Origin: Pseudomonas sp. SLFW
GTDB lineage: Bacteria; Pseudomonadota; Gammaproteobacteria; Pseudomonadales; Pseudomonadaceae
DNA length: 64,000 bases
Direction: 5' to 3'
Assembly (NCBI RefSeq): GCF_009905615.1
Contig: NZ_JAAAKW010000002.1
Location: forward strand, 62,001-126,000
Part shown: piece after piece, positions 8,648 to 19,111 of the stretch
Layout: the number at the start of each line of letters is the position of its first letter
How positions within the stretch are numbered: position 1 is the stretch's first letter
Position numbers and translations under genes: made by a program
Notes under the pieces: generated by a model
The model's database searches: none
What the model saw: the letters and a program-made list of their open reading frames with translations, nothing else
What the model was told of the DNA's origin: nothing

Positions 8648-9340
8648 TTCAAATGATGGAAGACCGAATGCCGTTGGGTCTTCCTGAAGCCGCGCAACCC
8701 GAGGAGGGCCTGCGCGTGACCAAGGGGCCGGGGCGCTCTGACCAATGGAGTGGTTGCAGCGCGCCAGGTGTACAGGGAGTACTCCCACTTGTGGGCCGGG
8801 TCAGGAAGCCGCACCGCAAGTCCATCGTCCGATCGCCTTTGAGTGGCGAGCCGACAGTGGGCTTGCGACGCGCAAATGATAAGTTCGTATCACTCCGCTC
8901 AAAGCCCCCTGCTTCTAATTCTCTACGTCCTACGACCGTATATCGATAAATCTGCCCCTTCAGATGACGTCTCGGTCGTGTGTGACCATTTTGTCACTTG
9001 CCTCTCCCGATACACCTCCCACTGGGCTGCAGGCGACGTTTTAGCCACTTCTCAGCATAAATGTGCGCATCGGCTAATGCTGTGTTTCAGGGCATTTCAC
9101 AGTAAGTCTTTGATTTTCCTCATGCCGATTACGCATGAGGTAGTCGTTTACGGCATTAGACGCTGATGGTCTGGATGGGAATAGTTGCGCCCTTTTTCCG
9201 CCTGCCGAGAGCTTGGACGCTCGTTTGCAGAGACCTTCTGGACAGATTCAAGGGCATCCGCGCTTCGATTCGACTTCACAAGAGCGACCCCGAAAGTGTC
9301 GGTGAGAAATGTCCACGCCAACTACAACAAGGTTAACGAC
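8648..9340. other. Non-coding stretch ahead of gltP
   Basis: The 693 bases hold no convincing gene; short open frames show no family pattern. Near its start, GGAAGACC and GGTCTTCC form an 8-bp stem that may terminate the Ivy-like transcript. The 12-bp palindrome GGGAGTACTCCC lies at 8775-8786. The last ~300 bases are more AT-rich and presumably contain the gltP promoter, but no clear -35/-10 pair was seen. Confidence 0.6.
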
Positions 9341-10672
9341 ATGAAGAAGGCAAAAATCAGCCTCGCCTGGCAGATCCTCATCGGTCTGGTGCTGGGCATC
9401 GCGCTGGGTGCTGTGCTCAACCACTTCAGCGCTGAGAAGGCCTGGTGGATCAGCAACATTCTGCAGCCCGCAGGCGATATTTTTATCCGCCTGATCAAGA
9501 TGATCGTTATCCCGATCGTCATCTCGTCGTTGATCGTCGGCATCGCAGGGGTGGGCGACGCGAAAAAGCTCGGTCGCATCGGCCTGAAGACCATTTTGTA
9601 TTTCGAAGTCGTCACCACCATCGCCATCGTTGTCGGCCTCTTGCTGGCCAACGTTTTCCATCCGGGCACTGGCATCGACATGAGCACGCTGGGCACCGTG
9701 GACATCTCGCAATACGAGAAGACCACCGCCGAGGTGCAACATGATCACGCCTTTATCGCGACGATCCTCAACCTGATCCCGTCGAACATCTTCGCCGCCG
9801 TTGCTCGTGGCGACATGCTGCCGATCATCTTCTTCTCCGTATTCTTCGGCCTGGGCCTGTCCAGCCTGAACGCAGAAGTGCGTGAACCGCTGGTCAAAGT
9901 GTTCCAGGGCGTCTCGGAAACGATGTTCAAGGTCACTCACATGATCATGAACTACGCGCCCATCGGCGTGTTCGCGCTGATCGCCGTGACCGTCGCCAAC
10001 TTCGGTTTCGCCTCGCTGCTGCCCCTGGCCAAGCTGGTGATTCTGGTTTACGTCGCCATCGCTTTCTTTGCTTTCGTAGTGCTAGGACTGATCGCCCGTT
10101 TGTTCGGTTTCTCGGTGATCAAGCTCATGCGCATCTTCAAGGATGAGCTGGTGCTGGCTTATTCCACCGCGAGTTCTGAAACCGTGCTGCCGCGCGTGAT
10201 CGAAAAGATGGAAGCCTACGGCGCGCCGAAGGCTATCAGCAGTTTTGTGGTGCCGACCGGCTATTCGTTCAACCTCGACGGCTCGACCCTGTACCAAAGC
10301 ATCGCGGCGCTGTTCATCGCGCAGCTTTATGGCATCGACATGCCGATCAGCCAACAGATCATGCTGGTGCTGACGCTGATGGTCACCTCCAAAGGCATCG
10401 CCGGTGTGCCGGGCGTGTCGTTCGTGGTGCTGCTGGCGACCCTGGGCAGCGTGGGTATCCCGCTGGAGGGCCTGGCGTTCATCGCTGGCGTTGACCGGAT
10501 CATGGACATGGCGCGTACCGCACTGAATGTCATCGGTAACGCCTTGGCCGTCCTGGTCATCGCCCGTTGGGAAGGCATGTACGACGACGCCAAGGGTCAG
10601 CGCTACTGGAACTCTCTGCCCCATTGGCGCAGCAAGGAATCGTTGCCTGCGGCGCATTCAGCGGTTGATTGA
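9341..10672 (+). CDS. gltP: Proton/glutamate-aspartate symporter GltP (DAACS family)
   Basis: The 443-residue protein starts at MKKAKISLAWQ; an in-frame 52-residue upstream extension lacks family features. It shows the dicarboxylate/amino acid:cation symporter architecture, with eight TM helices plus two hairpins. The serine-rich hairpin STASSETVLPR, the TM7 motif GYSFNLDGST and the TM8 motif near DRIMDMARTALNVIGN carry substrate contacts. It imports glutamate and aspartate with protons across the inner membrane. Length and order fit GltP better than DctA, although substrate range cannot be read with certainty. It is a single-gene unit closed by a strong terminator. Confidence 0.92.
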   Translation: MKKAKISLAWQILIGLVLGIALGAVLNHFSAEKAWWISNILQPAGDIFIRLIKMIVIPIVISSLIVGIAGVGDAKKLGRIGLKTILYFEVVTTIAIVVGLLLANVFHPGTGIDMSTLGTVDISQYEKTTAEVQHDHAFIATILNLIPSNIFAAVARGDMLPIIFFSVFFGLGLSSLNAEVREPLVKVFQGVSETMFKVTHMIMNYAPIGVFALIAVTVANFGFASLLPLAKLVILVYVAIAFFAFVVLGLIARLFGFSVIKLMRIFKDELVLAYSTASSETVLPRVIEKMEAYGAPKAISSFVVPTGYSFNLDGSTLYQSIAALFIAQLYGIDMPISQQIMLVLTLMVTSKGIAGVPGVSFVVLLATLGSVGIPLEGLAFIAGVDRIMDMARTALNVIGNALAVLVIARWEGMYDDAKGQRYWNSLPHWRSKESLPAAHSAVD

Positions 10673-10690
10673 TCGCTGCACCGTTTGAGT

Positions 10691-10725
10691 ACAAACCCCG
10701 GCCTTGGCTGGGGTTTGTTGTTTTT
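10691..10725 (+). terminator. Rho-independent terminator of gltP
   Basis: ACAAACCCC and GGGGTTTGT form a 9-bp stem around GGCCTTGGCT, followed by TGTTTTT. Confidence 0.88.
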
Positions 10726-10791
10726 GGGATTTTGCTCGCCCCGCGATCCTGATCTCTGCACAGTCTCTTTGAGCAGTTCAGGGGCAGTCGC

Positions 10792-11856
10792 TCAGGACTT
10801 CTTCAGCAACCGCTCCAATGCCGCCTTGCGCTCCTCTTGGGGCAACCTGCCGAGCGTTTCCGCGGCGGTGAAAAACGCTGGCCAATCCCCGTCCACCTGT
10901 TTGAACAGCGCCGCAAACGCTGGCGTCCATTGGTCATACAACCCAATCGGCAGCAGCCGCGCGTTGTTCATCGGTGCGTACACCCACGCATCGAAACGCT
11001 TGTCGCCACCCCACTGACTGTCGCGCAATTGCTTGTATTGACCACGCAAGCGCTCAAATTCGGTGGCCTTACGCTGACGCATGACGTCCGCGCTCAACGG
11101 TTCGGCATACAACGTTTTCAGCCGGTCTCGCGTATCCAGTACCAGTTGCGTCAGTTGATCGCGACGCAGGGTTTCGGATGACGCTGTTTCAGGCGACATC
11201 CCACGGGCTGCACGCCATTGTCGTGTGCCTTCCTGCTCCACGAAGGTGGCATAGGACTCGTTGAACTCGCTGTCGTCCTTCACGTAAAAACGCTGGTGCG
11301 CCAGCTCATGGAAGATCAGCGTCGCGAGACGTTCATCGCCCCAGGTCATCATCGAACTGATAATCGGGTCGTTGAACCAGCCCAGCGTCGAGTATGCCTC
11401 CACGCCGCTGACGTAAACGTCCTTGCCGTCGAGCTTTTGCAGCGCCGCTTCGCCCCGCGCCGCGCTCTGGTCGTAGTAGCCGCGATAGGCCACGCAGCCT
11501 GCGATGGGAAAGCAGTGGGTCACGGGGTCGAGCGAGAACTCGCCCGTGGCAAAAACGTTCCAGACCACGTATTGCCGATGAATGTCGGCATAGAGTCGAT
11601 AGCTCTGATTGTCCGGCAGATGCAGGTGCCGACTGGCGAACTCGCGGGCCTGCTGCGACGTGCGCAGACGGTCGCGCAGTTTGGGGTCGCGCTGCGGATC
11701 GGCAATCACGGCGGCCACCGGTTCGCGGGCGCGCAGCAATGCCAATTGGCCGCCCGCCAACTGTGTGTAATAGGAAAGACTGGAGCAACCGCTGAGGAGT
11801 AAAATCGCCAGCATCGGCACGCCGCGCCGGAACCACAAGATGTTCAATCGATTCAT
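10792..11856 (-). CDS. Predicted lipoprotein aminopeptidase (DUF/COG4324 type)
   Basis: The 354-residue protein has a lipoprotein signal (LAILLLSGCSSL, lipobox LSGC). The zinc-peptidase signature HELAHQ (HExxH) occurs at about residue 188, with a downstream Glu in FNESYATFVE as third ligand, so it is a gluzincin-like site. This matches the putative aminopeptidase family of Proteobacteria, whose substrate is not established. It is expected at the periplasmic face of a membrane. It converges with gltP and diverges from the small lipoprotein gene at 11960. The active-site residues are all present, so it is probably a working enzyme. Confidence 0.85.
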   Translation of the reverse strand: MNRLNILWFRRGVPMLAILLLSGCSSLSYYTQLAGGQLALLRAREPVAAVIADPQRDPKLRDRLRTSQQAREFASRHLHLPDNQSYRLYADIHRQYVVWNVFATGEFSLDPVTHCFPIAGCVAYRGYYDQSAARGEAALQKLDGKDVYVSGVEAYSTLGWFNDPIISSMMTWGDERLATLIFHELAHQRFYVKDDSEFNESYATFVEQEGTRQWRAARGMSPETASSETLRRDQLTQLVLDTRDRLKTLYAEPLSADVMRQRKATEFERLRGQYKQLRDSQWGGDKRFDAWVYAPMNNARLLPIGLYDQWTPAFAALFKQVDGDWPAFFTAAETLGRLPQEERKAALERLLKKS

Positions 11857-11959
11857 GCAGCGGCCTTAACGTCGGAATAAAGGGTTGCCCCCAGCGTTAT
11901 GCCGGAGAGACGACCTTCGTCGCAACCTTCTTGTTATTTCCCTGAATGCGGAGTTTGTC

Positions 11960-12376
11960 ATGCGCCTGCCCTTGTCGATCATTGCCCTGAGTCTGCTGGC
12001 CGGATGCGCAGGCCCGTTGCCTGCGGTTGACCCGCAACAGGCGTGGGTCGATCTGCACACGTTCACGGGCAAGACCCTGATGGCCGACAAACTCGACGGC
12101 GTCAGAACGGAAGACGGTCGCTATTTCCAGGTAACGCCGGGCAAGCATAAGCTCGAAGTGCGCTACGACTATGAATACGCGCCGGGCGGGATGGGGTTGT
12201 CGATGGACATCTACAACGAGCTGACCTGTTACGTGACGATCAACTATGACCATTTCGAAGCGGGCCGCCGTTACAGACTCGACGTCCGCCACATCGCCAA
12301 CAGCATCGACGCGCAATTGCGCGATGAACAGCGCAAGGTGCTGGCGGAAGAGGGGCAGATTTTTTGTATTCCGTGA
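11960..12376 (+). CDS. Small lipoprotein of unknown function
   Basis: The 138-residue protein starts at MRLPLSIIALSLLAGCAG, a clear lipobox (LAGC), which fixes the start despite a longer open frame. The mature part has a beta-rich pattern with a PGKHKLEVRYDYEY segment, typical of PEGA-like or carboxypeptidase-regulatory folds that decorate envelope lipoproteins, and two further Cys (LTCYV, IFCIP). I do not recognise the named family. It is divergent from the aminopeptidase-like lipoprotein gene with 103 nt between starts, so the two may share a control region. Confidence 0.78.
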   Translation: MRLPLSIIALSLLAGCAGPLPAVDPQQAWVDLHTFTGKTLMADKLDGVRTEDGRYFQVTPGKHKLEVRYDYEYAPGGMGLSMDIYNELTCYVTINYDHFEAGRRYRLDVRHIANSIDAQLRDEQRKVLAEEGQIFCIP

Positions 12377-12414
12377 TCAAGATCAAACGCGATTGCACAG
12401 TGGGTTGATGGCCA

Positions 12415-12501
12415 GTGGGAGCCAATTCATTCGCAAAAAAGGGTCAGGCGAAAGAAGTGCATTGCCTGCACCGGCCAATCGCGAATGAATTCGCTTCTAC
12501 A
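12415..12501. repeat. Long REP-like hairpin, family A copy 2 (degenerate left arm)
   Basis: The left arm GGGAGCCAATTCATTCGC and right arm GCGAATGAATTCGCTTC are imperfect versions of the family A ends. It lies between a plus-strand gene and a minus-strand gene that converge. Confidence 0.82.
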
Positions 12502-12523
12502 GGGATCGTCGCTGGCTCGGGGA

Positions 12524-12757
12524 TCAGCGATCATTCTTCTGATAAATGATCTTCTTCGTGCCGTTTTCACACGTACCCACGACCATATTCTGGTCATGAA
12601 CCTCTTCGTTGCTGACGACTTCAAGGGTGTACGAGCTGACATTTTGCGCCTGAATCTTGGCCTCGATTTCGGCCTTGAGCTCATCACAAGGCTTGGGAGC
12701 GGCGAACACGCTGGTGGTCAGTGCAGCGAGGATCAGGGTGGTAGCGATACGTTTCAT
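12524..12757 (-). CDS. DUF1161 periplasmic protein, paralogue 1
   Basis: The 77-residue protein has a signal peptide (cleavage near VFAAPKP). A short mature domain holds two conserved Cys (PCDELK and GTCENG) that probably form a disulfide, plus the family's SYTLEVV and KIIYQK strands. AAGGAGT precedes the ATG. A second DUF1161 gene lies 2.1 kb away at 14828, with the same layout and about half the residues shared. The function of DUF1161 is unknown. It is a single gene with a long hairpin element just downstream. Confidence 0.85.
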   Translation of the reverse strand: MKRIATTLILAALTTSVFAAPKPCDELKAEIEAKIQAQNVSSYTLEVVSNEEVHDQNMVVGTCENGTKKIIYQKNDR

Positions 12758-12844
12758 GTTCGACTCCTTCGATGCCGCGCGGATCGCGTCGGCCCTTCAT
12801 ATGACCTTGCTGACCTGAACCGGTTCTCATGACCCTGAAACGCA

Positions 12845-12868
12845 GATGACCCGCATGGGCGGGTCATC
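12845..12868. terminator. Hairpin downstream of osmC
   Basis: GATGACCCGC and GCGGGTCATC form a perfect 10-bp stem with a 4-nt loop. It lies 22 nt past the osmC stop on the minus strand. There is no T-run, so it may be a processing or weak termination hairpin. Confidence 0.5.
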
Positions 12869-12890
12869 GGGGTGTCGCGTCAGCGCAGGA

Positions 12891-13322
12891 TTAGCTCAGC
12901 AGTGTGGCATCCAGCGTGATCTTGGCATTCAGCACTTTGGAGACCGGGCAGCCTTCTTTGGCTTTGGCGGTCAACTCATCGAACTGCGCCTGAGTGGCGC
13001 CTGGCACTTTGGCCTTGAGGATCAGGTGCACGGCGGTGATCGAAAACCCTTCGCCATCCTGGTCGAGAGTGACCTCGGCTTGAGTGTCGATGCTGTCGGC
13101 TTTCAGGTTCGCGCCGCCGAGGATCATCGACAGGGCCATCGAGAAACAACCCGCGTGGGCCGCGCCGATCAGTTCTTCAGGGTTAGTGCCTTTGCCGCCT
13201 TCGAAACGGGCCTTGAAGCCGTACGGTGCTTCGCGCAGCACGCCGGTTTCCGTGGAGATGCTACCGATGCCGGACTTCAGGTCACCTTCCCAATGGGCGG
13301 ATGCTTTCTTGACGATGCTCAT
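12891..13322 (-). CDS. osmC: OsmC-type organic hydroperoxide reductase
   Basis: The 143-residue protein is the usual OsmC length. It carries the two redox cysteines of the family: one in HAGCFSMAL (about residue 59) and one in KEGCPVSK (about 124). NPEELIGAAHAGCF is the OsmC/Ohr signature; the MSIVKKASAHWEGDLKSG start and GTNPEEL match OsmC rather than Ohr. It reduces organic peroxides in the cytoplasm and is induced by osmotic and envelope stress. An AlgU-like promoter sits 50 nt upstream, consistent with reports of AlgU control of osmC in Pseudomonas. A hairpin follows the stop. Confidence 0.93.
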   Translation of the reverse strand: MSIVKKASAHWEGDLKSGIGSISTETGVLREAPYGFKARFEGGKGTNPEELIGAAHAGCFSMALSMILGGANLKADSIDTQAEVTLDQDGEGFSITAVHLILKAKVPGATQAQFDELTAKAKEGCPVSKVLNAKITLDATLLS

Positions 13323-13371
13323 GGTGTCTCCTTGTTGAATAAGTGCGATGGACTCGCACGCTGACCAAAAG

Positions 13372-13399
13372 TCTGAGGAGTGTAGGCGGGACTAAGTTC
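13372..13399 (-). promoter_or_regulatory. AlgU (sigma-22)-type promoter of osmC
   Basis: On the minus strand GAACTT (13399-13394), a 17-nt spacer, then TCAGA (13376-13372). The -35 is perfect and the -10 has one mismatch from TCTGA. It lies 50 nt before the osmC ATG. Confidence 0.6.
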
Positions 13400-13511
13400 A
13401 ACGGTTGTGACGCACGTGCTTTATTTGCCGATTTCTTGAAAGGTAATTTCCGACCAAATTAGTAGGAAATTTCGCTTTGCCCATTGCAACCTCAGAATCC
13501 AGACGTATCCT

Positions 13512-13544
13512 AAGGCCTTAACGCAAATATTTAGGCTTAACGCA
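13512..13544. promoter_or_regulatory. Tandem near-repeat, possible operator
   Basis: GGCCTTAACGCA and GGCTTAACGCA recur with a period of about 20 bp, two helical turns, about 70 bp before the gene at 13612. This is a layout expected for two sites of one regulator. The regulator is unknown. Confidence 0.35.
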
Positions 13545-13611
13545 GGCTATGCTCTCGCGCCCATCAACTTCGGGCGTCCGACTTGGCCCCCAAGAGGACT
13601 CACCACAGCCT

Positions 13612-14613
13612 ATGAAACGCCTAGCTGATGTGAAAATTTCCATGCTCGATCTGGTGCCGGTGCGCGAAGACAAAGGCCCGGCCTTATCGCTGCACAATTC
13701 GCTGGATCTGGCGCAACACGCCGAGAAATGGGGCTACAACCGTTTTTGGGTCGCTGAACACCACAACATGGACGGCATCGCCAGCTCCGCGACCTCGGTG
13801 TTGCTGGCCTACCTGGCGGGGGGCACCTCGACCATTCGCGTCGGCTCCGGCGGCGTCATGCTCCCCAACCACGCGCCACTGGTCATTGCCGAGCAGTTCG
13901 GCACCCTGGCCAGTTTGTACCCAGGCCGCATCGACTTGGGTCTGGGCCGTGCACCGGGCTCCGATCAAATGACCGCGCGTGCCCTGCGCCGCGAACGCTC
14001 CGGAAGCGCAGACGACTTTCCCGACGACGTCGCCGAGCTGATGAGCTACCTCGGACCGCGTCAGCCCCATCAGCGCGTGATCGCTGTGCCGGGCACCAAC
14101 ACCAACGTGCCGATCTGGCTGCTGGGTTCGAGCCTGTTCAGCGCACAGCTGGCCGGTCAGCGCGGGTTGCCGTATGCCTTCGCTTCGCACTTCGCGCCGC
14201 GATTCATGCACGAGGCCATTCGTGTGTACCGCAATCACTTCCAGCCTTCTGCCGTGCTGGACAAGCCGTACGTGATGCTCGGCGTGCCTCTCGCAGCGGC
14301 AGATACCGATGAGCAGGCGGATTATCTGGTGACGTCGGTCTACCAGCGCATTCTCAACCTGATGCGTGGCCAGAGCCTGATGCAAAAGCCGCCTGTGGAA
14401 ACCATGAACGGCCTGTGGCTGCCCCACGAACGCGAAGCGGTGATGGACTTCCTCGGGTTGGCGATGGTCGGCGGCCCCGAGAAAATCCGCGCCAAGCTGG
14501 ACGTGCTGCTAGAGCAGACCGACGCGGACGAGCTGATCTTCACGTGCGACATGTATGAGCATGCGGATCGGTTGCGCTCGTATGAGATTTTGGCGCAGGT
14601 GGCGATGGGCTGA
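13612..14613 (+). CDS. LLM-class flavin-dependent monooxygenase (luciferase-like)
   Basis: The 333-residue single-domain protein follows the bacterial luciferase TIM-barrel pattern. FWVAEHHNM near residue 45, the [19 protein letters not shown] flavin-site segment and [13 protein letters not shown] are hallmarks of the YhbW/MsnO8 subgroup. A late [13 protein letters not shown] segment closes the barrel. Such enzymes use FMNH2 from a separate reductase and O2; the substrate is unknown. The chosen ATG has only a distant AGAGG, and an in-frame start 63 nt upstream is possible. It stands alone between osmC and a DUF1161 gene, converging with the latter. Confidence 0.85.
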   Translation: MKRLADVKISMLDLVPVREDKGPALSLHNSLDLAQHAEKWGYNRFWVAEHHNMDGIASSATSVLLAYLAGGTSTIRVGSGGVMLPNHAPLVIAEQFGTLASLYPGRIDLGLGRAPGSDQMTARALRRERSGSADDFPDDVAELMSYLGPRQPHQRVIAVPGTNTNVPIWLLGSSLFSAQLAGQRGLPYAFASHFAPRFMHEAIRVYRNHFQPSAVLDKPYVMLGVPLAAADTDEQADYLVTSVYQRILNLMRGQSLMQKPPVETMNGLWLPHEREAVMDFLGLAMVGGPEKIRAKLDVLLEQTDADELIFTCDMYEHADRLRSYEILAQVAMG

Positions 14614-14627
14614 TCACCGTTTCCAAG

Positions 14628-14763
14628 CTGTAGGAGCGCGGCTTGCCCCGCGATCGGCGACGCAGTCGTCGTGGATCGGTTAACACGGCGTATCAGGTAG
14701 ACCGCATGCACCGGGGTTACGACTGCTTCGCAGCCGATCGCGGGACAAGCCATGCTCCTACAG
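14628..14763. repeat. Long REP-like hairpin, family C
   Basis: The outer arms CTGTAGGAGCGCGGCTTG and CAAGCCATGCTCCTACAG enclose further dyads, with GCGATCGGC near one end and GCCGATCGC near the other. It is 136 bp, longer than the family A and B copies but with the same TGTAGGAG start. It lies between convergent genes. Confidence 0.88.
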
Positions 14764-14780
14764 TGAGGGTAACGCCCATA

Positions 14781-14811
14781 AAAAAACCGACGCGTGATGC
14801 GTCGGTTTTTT
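14781..14811. terminator. Bidirectional rho-independent terminator
   Basis: AAAAAACCGACGC and GCGTCGGTTTTTT form a 13-bp perfect stem with loop GTGAT. Terminal A and T runs allow it to act in both directions. It ends the DUF1161 gene (minus) and faces the monooxygenase gene (plus). Confidence 0.92.
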
Positions 14812-14827
14812 ATTGAAGCGAGCAGAA

Positions 14828-15052
14828 TCAACCGCGTTTGTAGACGATTTCCTTGCTGCCGCCGTCGCAGGTGCCGACGACTTTTCCGTCTGCCGCGCTG
14901 CCTTTGTCCACCGCTTCCAACGTGTAAGACGCCACGCCCTTGGCCTTGATCTTCGCATCGATGTCCGCCTTCACGTCATCGCACGATTTCCCGGCTGCAA
15001 AGGTGGTGCCCGCAATACTCAACAACCCTACCGCCAAAAGAATCTTCTTCAT
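14828..15052 (-). CDS. DUF1161 periplasmic protein, paralogue 2
   Basis: The 74-residue protein has a signal peptide (cleavage near TFAAGKS). The mature domain keeps two Cys (KSCDDVK, GTCDGG) and the SYTLEAV and EIVYKRG strands seen in the paralogue at 12524. The shared KAxIxAKIxAxxVxSYTLE core indicates gene duplication with divergence. It ends in a strong terminator. The function is unknown; the Cys pair and the neighbourhood of osmC and dodecin suggest a stress-related envelope role, which is inference only. Confidence 0.85.
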   Translation of the reverse strand: MKKILLAVGLLSIAGTTFAAGKSCDDVKADIDAKIKAKGVASYTLEAVDKGSAADGKVVGTCDGGSKEIVYKRG

Positions 15053-15196
15053 CGGTCACACTCCCTCGTCAGGCGCTTTTCAAGCGTAAGAGGCCGCCCA
15101 AAGGAGCGGCCCGTGCACATGATCCTCGCGTCCGAATTCACGAACGGCGCGGTATGTATAGCGAAGGTTGTGGCATTCAGCCAGCGTAAAAGTTCA

Positions 15197-15412
15197 TCAG
15201 CTGTTTTCGAGGCGGAAGCCCACTTTGATGGTCACCTGGAAGTGCGCGACCTTGCCGTCCTTGATGTGGCCGCGGGTTTCGAGCACTTCGAACCACTCCA
15301 GGTGCTTCACGGTTTCGGCGGCACGAGCGATGGCATTCTGGATTGCATCGTCGGTGCTGGTAGTCGACGAGCCGACCAGTTCAAGCAGTTTGTAAGTGTG
15401 ATGATCAGACAT
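15197..15412 (-). CDS. Dodecin (flavin-storage protein)
   Basis: The 71-residue protein has the family pattern: [16 protein letters not shown] start, the [19 protein letters not shown] helix, then the [11 protein letters not shown] strand with the Trp that stacks on the flavin and the [14 protein letters not shown] strand. Dodecins form hollow 12-mers that bind FMN, FAD or riboflavin and limit flavin phototoxicity. A possible AlgU-type promoter lies 55 nt upstream. It is divergent from the DUF883 gene with 176 nt between the starts. The length and all core motifs are intact. Confidence 0.94.
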   Translation of the reverse strand: MSDHHTYKLLELVGSSTTSTDDAIQNAIARAAETVKHLEWFEVLETRGHIKDGKVAHFQVTIKVGFRLENS

Positions 15413-15466
15413 GGCAGTTCTCCAAGTGGACTTCTAAGGGAGCGTAGCAGTGAAAAGCTCTTTAGC

Positions 15467-15494
15467 TCTGGCGGGGAAAGGCTCACAAAAGTTC
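15467..15494 (-). promoter_or_regulatory. Possible AlgU (sigma-22)-type promoter of the dodecin gene
   Basis: On the minus strand GAACTT (15494-15489), a 17-nt spacer, then CCAGA (15471-15467). The -35 is perfect and the -10 has two mismatches from TCTGA. Spacing to the ATG (55 nt) resembles the osmC case. Confidence 0.4.
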
Positions 15495-15588
15495 ACAAAT
15501 AACCGCGCGGTAAAACCGCACTGCACTTTCTGAAAACCCTGTAGTCGGAATCAACACACGCCACTCATCACTGCAGGAGAGTCAAATC

Positions 15589-15915
15589 ATGGCATTCACG
15601 TCATCCCGTAAAGCGTCTTTGCAAAGTATGGAAGCTGAGATCGAAAGTCTGCTCAAGTCGTTGGAGAGCTTGAAGTCGGACGCTTCGGACGAGTCGCGGA
15701 AAACCCTGAAGACGCTGAAAGCCAACGCCGAAAGCGCGCTGAGCCATTCACGCAGCCTGTTGAGCGACGTCTACGAAGACGCCAAAGTGAAGACCCGCGA
15801 AGCCAGCGTCGCAACCCGTGACTATGCGCAAGAGCACCCTTGGACCACAGCCGGTGTGGCCGTCGGTGCAGTGGGCCTGCTGGCCGCTTATCTGCTGTGC
15901 AAGCGCGGCAACTGA
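15589..15915 (+). CDS. DUF883 (ElaB/YqjD-type) membrane-anchored protein
   Basis: The 108-residue protein has a long amphipathic, Lys/Glu/Ser-rich helix at about residues 5-80, likely coiled-coil. A C-terminal TM helix (about 87-104, AGVAVGAVGLLAAYLL) ends in CKRGN. DYAQEHPWTTAGVAVGAVGLLAAYLL is the DUF883 C-terminal signature. E. coli relatives YqjD and ElaB are inner-membrane proteins that bind ribosomes in stationary phase; that role here is by family only. CAGGAGAG precedes the ATG. It converges with trpI with only 10 nt between the stops and no terminator. Confidence 0.88.
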   Translation: MAFTSSRKASLQSMEAEIESLLKSLESLKSDASDESRKTLKTLKANAESALSHSRSLLSDVYEDAKVKTREASVATRDYAQEHPWTTAGVAVGAVGLLAAYLLCKRGN

Positions 15916-15925
15916 TCACACCTGA

Positions 15926-18172
<2,247 letters not shown>

Positions 18173-18173
<1 letters not shown>

Positions 18174-18985
18174 TGAGCCGCCTGCAAACCCGTTTTGCCG
18201 AGCTGAAAGAACAAGACCGCGCCGCCCTGGTGACCTTCATCACCGCAGGCGACCCGGCGTATGACACCTCGCTGGCGATCCTCAAGGGTCTGCCAAAAGC
18301 CGGTGCTGACGTGATCGAGCTGGGCATGCCGTTCACCGATCCAATGGCCGACGGTCCGGCGATTCAGCTGGCGAACATTCGCGCGCTGGACGCTAAGCAA
18401 AACTTGGCGAAAACTCTGCAAATGGTTCGCGAGTTCCGCGCCGAAGACAGTAGTACACCGCTAGTACTGATGGGTTACTACAACCCGATTCACAACTACG
18501 GCGTCGAGCGTTTCATCTCCGAAGCGCACGAATCCGGCGTTGATGGCCTGATCGTCGTGGACCTGCCGCCCGAGCATAACGGCGAGCTGTGTGATCCAGC
18601 GCAAGACGCGGGTCTGGACTTCATTCGCCTGACCACGCCGACCACTGACGACAAGCGTCTGCCAACCGTTTTGAATGGCAGCTCGGGCTTCGTCTATTAC
18701 GTGTCGGTGGCCGGTGTCACGGGCGCGGGCTCGGCGACCATCGAGCACGTCAAGGAAGCCGTTGCGCGTCTGCGCCGTCATTCGGACCTGCCGATCAGCG
18801 TCGGCTTCGGGATTCGTACGCCGGAACAGGCGGCCGCGATTGCTCGCGTAGCCGATGGCGTGGTGGTGGGTTCGGCACTGATCGACCACATCGCCAACGC
18901 GCAATCGCCTGATCAGGCGGTGAGCAACGTGCTGAAGCTGTGTTCGGAACTGTCGGAAGGCGTGCGTAAGGCCCGTGTGTCCTGA
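18173..18985 (+). CDS. trpA: Tryptophan synthase alpha chain
   Basis: The 270-residue TIM-barrel protein starts at [13 protein letters not shown] with CAGGAG upstream. Catalytic Glu is in ELGMPFTDP (about residue 50) and catalytic Asp in the same stretch (ADGPAIQ nearby). Phosphate-site loops GVTGAG and VGFGIRT are present. It cleaves indoleglycerol phosphate to indole and glyceraldehyde 3-phosphate. It is the second gene of trpBA, closed by a strong terminator. Confidence 0.98.
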
Positions 18986-19040
18986 ACGTAAAGTTTCTGA
19001 TACAGAGGAATCAACGGGTTCGTTAGCAGACTAAGCAGTA

Positions 19041-19085
19041 CAGCAAAAGGGGTTCAGGACCTGATTCTGAACCCCTTTTTGCTGC
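19041..19085 (+). terminator. Rho-independent terminator of trpBA
   Basis: CAGCAAAAGGGGTTCAG pairs with CTGAACCCCTTTTTGCTG across a 9-nt loop; the outer A and T tracts extend the stem. It ends only 27 nt before the next start codon. Confidence 0.9.
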
Positions 19086-19111
19086 CTCGAATTCGCCCAG
19101 GAGCACGCTAC

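Noticed and set aside
8653..8949. Possible 98-residue gene in the gap before gltP
   Set aside because: No ribosome site, no hydrophobic or domain pattern, Pro/Arg-rich composition typical of chance frames.
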